Translations under genes and position numbers: made by a program
The notes under the pieces: generated by a model
The model's input: the letters and a program-made list of their open reading frames with translations, nothing else
Told to the model about the DNA's origin: nothing
The model's database searches: none
Source: Micromonospora lupini
Lineage (GTDB): Bacteria; Actinomycetota; Actinomycetes; Mycobacteriales; Micromonosporaceae
NCBI RefSeq assembly: GCF_026342015.1
Contig: NZ_JAPENL010000001.1
Coordinates: 1,426,001-1,490,000 of the forward strand
Length of the DNA: 64,000 nucleotides
Reading direction: 5' to 3'
Shown: piece by piece, positions 61,220 to 64,000 of the stretch
Layout: every line of letters starts with the position of its first letter
Position numbering within the stretch: the stretch's first letter is position 1

Positions 61220-61855
61220 GTGCGCGCCCACGTCGCGCTGCTCACGGTGACGGTGCTCATCGCCGGCTGCGCGGGTGGGTCACCCGGCACCGCGGACAGC
61301 GCCGCGCCACCGACGGTCGTGCCACAGTCGGCCGCGCCACAGTCGGCCGCGCCGGCCGCGTCCACAGCGTCGAACGTCTCATCGCCAGGCGCCTTCAGCC
61401 CCACCGACATCGCCTGGCTGCAACTGACGGCGGCGATGACCCAGCGACTGCTGCCGGTGCTGGACCTGGTGCCGACCCGGACCACCGACCCCACCTGGCG
61501 ACGGCTGGCCGCCCAGGTGCGGGCCAGCAACAGTGCCGACCTGACCCGGTCCCGCGAGCTGCTGGGCGAGGCCGGAGCGCCGACGACCAACCCGCACGAG
61601 GGCCACGACATGCCGGGCATGGTCACGGCCGACGAGCTGGCCGCGCTGCGGTCGGCCACCGGGAACACGTTCCACCGCCTGCTCGCCGCGCACCTGCGCG
61701 CGTACCTCACGCAGACGGTCCGAGTCGCCACCGCGGAACAAAAAGCCGGCACCAACCCCACCACCAAAACCCTGGCCACCACCCTGATCCACACCAACCA
61801 GACCCACCTGAACAACCTCCCCAACCCCAACCCCAACCCCCGCCCGCCTCGGTGA
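61220..61855 (+). CDS. DUF305-like lipoprotein with low-complexity tail
   Basis: 211 residues. Lipobox IAGC with Cys17, an Ala/Ser/Pro linker repeating QSAAPQSAAP, then a helical DUF305-like domain (FSPTDIAWLQLTAAMTQRLLPVL; HEGHDMPGMVTADELAAL), as in putative metal-associated exported proteins. The last residues become Asn/Pro-rich (NPNPNPRPPR). There the coding strand is nearly all A and C, unlike upstream. GTG 61220 has GGAAGGAGG upstream. The stop TGA is the first three bases of the inverted repeat at 61853-61909. Confidence 0.85.
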   Translation: MRAHVALLTVTVLIAGCAGGSPGTADSAAPPTVVPQSAAPQSAAPAASTASNVSSPGAFSPTDIAWLQLTAAMTQRLLPVLDLVPTRTTDPTWRRLAAQVRASNSADLTRSRELLGEAGAPTTNPHEGHDMPGMVTADELAALRSATGNTFHRLLAAHLRAYLTQTVRVATAEQKAGTNPTTKTLATTLIHTNQTHLNNLPNPNPNPRPPR

Positions 61856-61909
61856 TCAAGAGGTTGGCGTCACGACACGCCGGTAGGGATGACGCAAACC
61901 TCTTGATCA
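61853..61909. repeat. Long inverted repeat (20-bp arms) between convergent genes
   Basis: TGATCAAGAGGTTGGCGTCA (61853-61872) is complementary to TGACGCAAACCTCTTGATCA (61890-61909) with one mismatch and a 17-nt loop. It begins exactly at the stop codon of the DUF305-like gene and ends 30 bp before the hydrolase stop. It probably ends transcription from both sides; its length and the TGATCA-flanked arms also look like a dispersed palindromic element. From memory, similar TTGATCAAGAGGTT palindromes recur in Micromonospora genomes, which needs a search to confirm. Confidence 0.85.
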
Positions 61910-61939
61910 ACGGCGAGGGGGTGGGCGTGCGGGCGGGGG

Positions 61940-62680
61940 TCAGTCGGTGGACAGCAGACGGGCGATCGTCGCCGGCTCCGCCAGGTGCGGGAAGTGGCTA
62001 CCGGGCAGTACGGTCACCGTGACCTCCGGCAGGGTTTCCGTCAGCCAGGCCCGGTAGCGGGCCGGCGGCTCGGCCGAGGTCACCCAGCGGTAGGGGATCG
62101 CCCGCTCGCCGATGGACCGCAGGTCCCGACGTCGCGCGGCGGCGATCTCCTCGTCGGATCCGTGCAGGATCTCGTCCCAGTAGCCGAGCAGCAGGTCCGG
62201 TCGGGGATCGGTCGCCGTCGTCACGACCTCGCGCGCCTCGGCCGGCAGCGACTCGATGCCCATCCCCGCCAGCATGCGATCCCACACCTCCCGCCACTGC
62301 GGGCCGCGCAGCGTCGGCTCGGCCAGACGTACCGCCGCACCGAACGGGCCGGGCAGCAGGATCTGGTCCAGATTCACCACTCCGCGCACCGGATAGCGTG
62401 CCGCGTACGCCGTGGCGACCACCGCGCCCACCGAGTGCCCCACCACGACCGGATCGGCGAGACCCGCAGCGGTCACCTGGCCGTGCACGACCGCGGCGAC
62501 CTCCGCCATCCGGTAGGAGTCCCGCCGGGGTGAGTCGCCGTGACCAGGGAGGTCGACGGCGAGGACCCGCCGGGTCGGTTCGATCACCGCGAGTTCGCTG
62601 CGGACCGGATCCCACTGCCGCCGGTCGAAGGTGAGGCCATGCAGCAGCACCAGCGGCGGACGGTCGCCGTCCTCATTCAT
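61940..62680 (-). CDS. Alpha/beta hydrolase
   Basis: 246-residue cytoplasmic hydrolase. HGLTFDRRQW supplies the oxyanion hole (about 14-23), the nucleophile elbow is VVGHSVGAVVA with Ser near residue 83, and the C-terminal His is in LPGSHFPHLAEP. ATG 62680 overlaps the TetR stop by 8 bp, so the two genes form one operon. GGAAGG lies upstream. Substrate unknown; esterase or lactonase is likely. Confidence 0.9.
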   Translation of the reverse strand: MNEDGDRPPLVLLHGLTFDRRQWDPVRSELAVIEPTRRVLAVDLPGHGDSPRRDSYRMAEVAAVVHGQVTAAGLADPVVVGHSVGAVVATAYAARYPVRGVVNLDQILLPGPFGAAVRLAEPTLRGPQWREVWDRMLAGMGIESLPAEAREVVTTATDPRPDLLLGYWDEILHGSDEEIAAARRRDLRSIGERAIPYRWVTSAEPPARYRAWLTETLPEVTVTVLPGSHFPHLAEPATIARLLSTD

Positions 62681-63296
62681 TGACGTGCCTTCCCCGATTT
62701 GTCGGTGCCGCCCGCAGGCGTTCGATGGTGAGGTCGAGAGCCGCTTCGAGGTGGTCGATCTTGCCGGTGGAGAGCAGCAGCAGCACGCCACCCTGGATGC
62801 CGGCCAGCAGCGCCGCCGCGGCGCGGTCGGCGTCCACCTCCCCGGCGATGTCGCCTGTCGACTGCATGTGCCGAATGCCCACGGCGATAGCCTCCTGCCA
62901 CCGCCACATGAGCCCCGTCACGATGGCCTGCGCGCCCGGAGCGCGTCGGCCGGTCTGGCCGAGCAGACCGTTGAGCGGGCACTTCACGCCCTGCGCGAGG
63001 TAGCGCTCGATGAGCCGGTCGCGCCACGCCTGCCAGGCCGACCAGGACGTCAGGTTGCTGAGCATCGGCTCCTGGTCGACGAGCACCTGGTCGGCCTCGT
63101 GCTGGGCCACCGCGAGCAGCAGCTCCTCCTTGCCGTCCGGGAAGTAGTGGAAGAGCTGGCCCTTGCTGGTGCCCGTGTGGGCCATCACGTCCTCGAGGCG
63201 TACCTCGTCGACGCCGCGCTCGCGGATCTCGGCCGCCGCGCCGGCGACGATCCGCGCCCGGGTCGCCTCGCCCTTGCGGGTCAACGCGCGTGTCAT
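62673..63296 (-). CDS. TetR-family transcriptional regulator
   Basis: 207-residue repressor with helix-turn-helix ATRARIVAGAAAEIRERGVDE and VMAHTGTSKGQLFHYFPDGKEELL (about 10-58), followed by a ligand-binding domain of the TetR_C_16-like type. ATG 63296. A 20-bp symmetric operator lies 20 bp upstream, between it and the divergent aldo/keto reductase gene. The downstream, overlapping hydrolase gene is in its operon. Confidence 0.92.
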   Translation of the reverse strand: MTRALTRKGEATRARIVAGAAAEIRERGVDEVRLEDVMAHTGTSKGQLFHYFPDGKEELLLAVAQHEADQVLVDQEPMLSNLTSWSAWQAWRDRLIERYLAQGVKCPLNGLLGQTGRRAPGAQAIVTGLMWRWQEAIAVGIRHMQSTGDIAGEVDADRAAAALLAGIQGGVLLLLSTGKIDHLEAALDLTIERLRAAPTNRGRHVNE

Positions 63297-63315
63297 GGCC
63301 CCACCCTAGCCCAGT

Positions 63316-63335
63316 TCTGGACTTGCAGGTCCAGA
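63316..63335. promoter_or_regulatory. Operator candidate shared by tetR-hydrolase and aldo/keto reductase genes
   Basis: TCTGGAC-TTGCAG-GTCCAGA: 7-bp perfect arms with a 6-bp spacer in the 117-bp gap between the divergent TetR and aldo/keto reductase starts. The arrangement fits a TetR dimer site controlling both transcripts. Confidence 0.75.
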
Positions 63336-63413
63336 TTTGCCGAGCAATGGTCGGGGACGCGCGGTCGGGTCCGCGCCCCCATCACGATCGAGAGGGCACC
63401 ACGATGAACCACT

Positions 63414-64000
63414 ACTACCTGCTCGGACGTTCGGGTCTGCGGGTGAGCCGGCTGGCGCTGGGCACCATGAACTTCGGCGTCGACGGTTTCCACGCCGCGT
63501 ACGGCAAGACCGAGGAGGAGTCGGAGCCGATCTTCCGCAGGTATCTGGAGGCGGGCGGGAACTTCATCGACACGGCGGACTTCTACACCGCCGGGGAGAG
63601 CGAGAAGATCCTCGGCCGCCTGATCGACAGGGCCGACGTTCGCGACCGGCTCGTGCTCACCAGCAAGTTCACCAACACCGTCGACCCGACCGACCCGAAC
63701 GCCAGCGGCAACGGCCGCAAGCACATCATGCGGGCAGTGGAGGCGTCGCTGCGCCGGCTCGGCACCGACTACCTCGACCTGTACCTGCTGCACACCTGGG
63801 ACCGGATCACCCCGATCGAGGAGGTCGTACACACCCTCGACGACCTGGTGCGCTCCGGCAAGATCCGGTACGCCGGGCTCTCCGACGTGCCGGCCTGGTA
63901 CGCGGCCCGCGCGCAGAGCTACGCCGAGGCGCACGGCCTGGCTCCGATGATCAACCTGCAGCTCCCCTATTCCCTGGTCGGCCGGGGGATCGAGGCGGAG
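63414..64000 (+). CDS. Aldo/keto reductase (partial)
   Basis: First 195 residues of an NADPH-dependent aldo/keto reductase; the 3' end is outside the window (full family length about 320-340). Catalytic tetrad Asp56, Tyr61, Lys88 and His130 is present (FIDTADFYTAGESEKILG, TSKFT, LYLLHTWD). It resembles the YajO/GSP69-type AKRs by the NFGVDGFHAAYGKTEEE segment. ATG 63414 has AGAGGG upstream at 8 nt. Divergent from a TetR gene with a probable shared operator, so it is likely induced by that regulator's ligand. Confidence 0.93.

Noticed and set aside
61736..61852. A/C-rich tail of the DUF305-like gene as a separate repeat or CRISPR-like array
   Set aside because: The short AACCCC units are irregular and lie in frame as Asn-Pro codons; no spacer-repeat structure exists.

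Overview
The window reads as chromosomal DNA of a high-GC actinobacterium, most like Micromonospora or another Micromonosporaceae member. The basis is a very high G+C content, strongly C/G-ending codons, frequent GTG and some TTG starts, ATGA/GTGA stop-start overlaps, many secreted hydrolases, and many two-component and ECF sigma genes. I saw no rRNA, tRNA, CRISPR array, insertion sequence or phage gene.

Layout. 1-3014: a branched-chain amino-acid type ABC transporter operon (livG-livF-livH-livM, minus strand, livM cut by the window edge) with a 15-bp inverted repeat in its promoter region. 3145-7426: a secreted cutinase closely resembling polyester (PET) hydrolases, divergent from a large-subunit KatE-type catalase, then an F420/LLM-type oxidoreductase. 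7576-10912: a tightly coupled operon of membrane acyltransferase, alanine/serine racemase and D-Ala-D-Ala-type ligase that looks like an unfused VanT plus a VanC/G/Ddl-type ligase. It faces a response regulator, histidine kinase and lipoprotein operon shaped like MtrAB-LpqB, preceded by a PAP2 phosphatase (10929-14696). 14968-20818: a giant secreted subtilase with Kelch repeats, bracketed by two paralogous small winged-helix regulators.

20819-28135: a formate dehydrogenase region. An oxalate/formate-type MFS transporter has a leader resembling a cobalamin riboswitch. The fdhA-fdhB-nrfD-like operon encodes a selenocysteine enzyme: its alpha subunit has an in-frame UGA at codon 190 followed 12 nt later by a SECIS-like hairpin. 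28281-43704: mixed housekeeping and regulatory genes (PrsW-like protease, LtrA, ASCH, NUDIX, RibD-like reductase with a divergent SnoaL-tailed ECF sigma factor, LysR/MFS pair, VOC protein, a membrane protein/ABA4-like/two-component operon, gamma-glutamyltransferase, TetR/NmrA-like pair, and a frameshifted hypothetical gene).

43924-61855: a block rich in exported enzymes: a streptogrisin-like S1 protease, an SigE-type ECF sigma factor with a membrane partner, lipoproteins, an aldo/keto reductase, a two-component system whose kinase carries a 1-nt frameshift, two DUF2231 membrane proteins, a Tat-exported phospholipase C, a second S8 subtilase, an S15 X-Pro peptidase, a DUF1996 protein behind a CebR/LacI-like palindrome, and a DUF305-like lipoprotein. 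61853-64000: a long inverted repeat between convergent genes, then a TetR-hydrolase operon divergent from an aldo/keto reductase that runs off the window, with a clear shared operator.

The most notable systems are the unfused VanT-like racemase/ligase operon, the selenocysteine formate dehydrogenase, the PET-hydrolase-like cutinase, the riboswitch-like leader, and the paired regulators around the Kelch subtilase.
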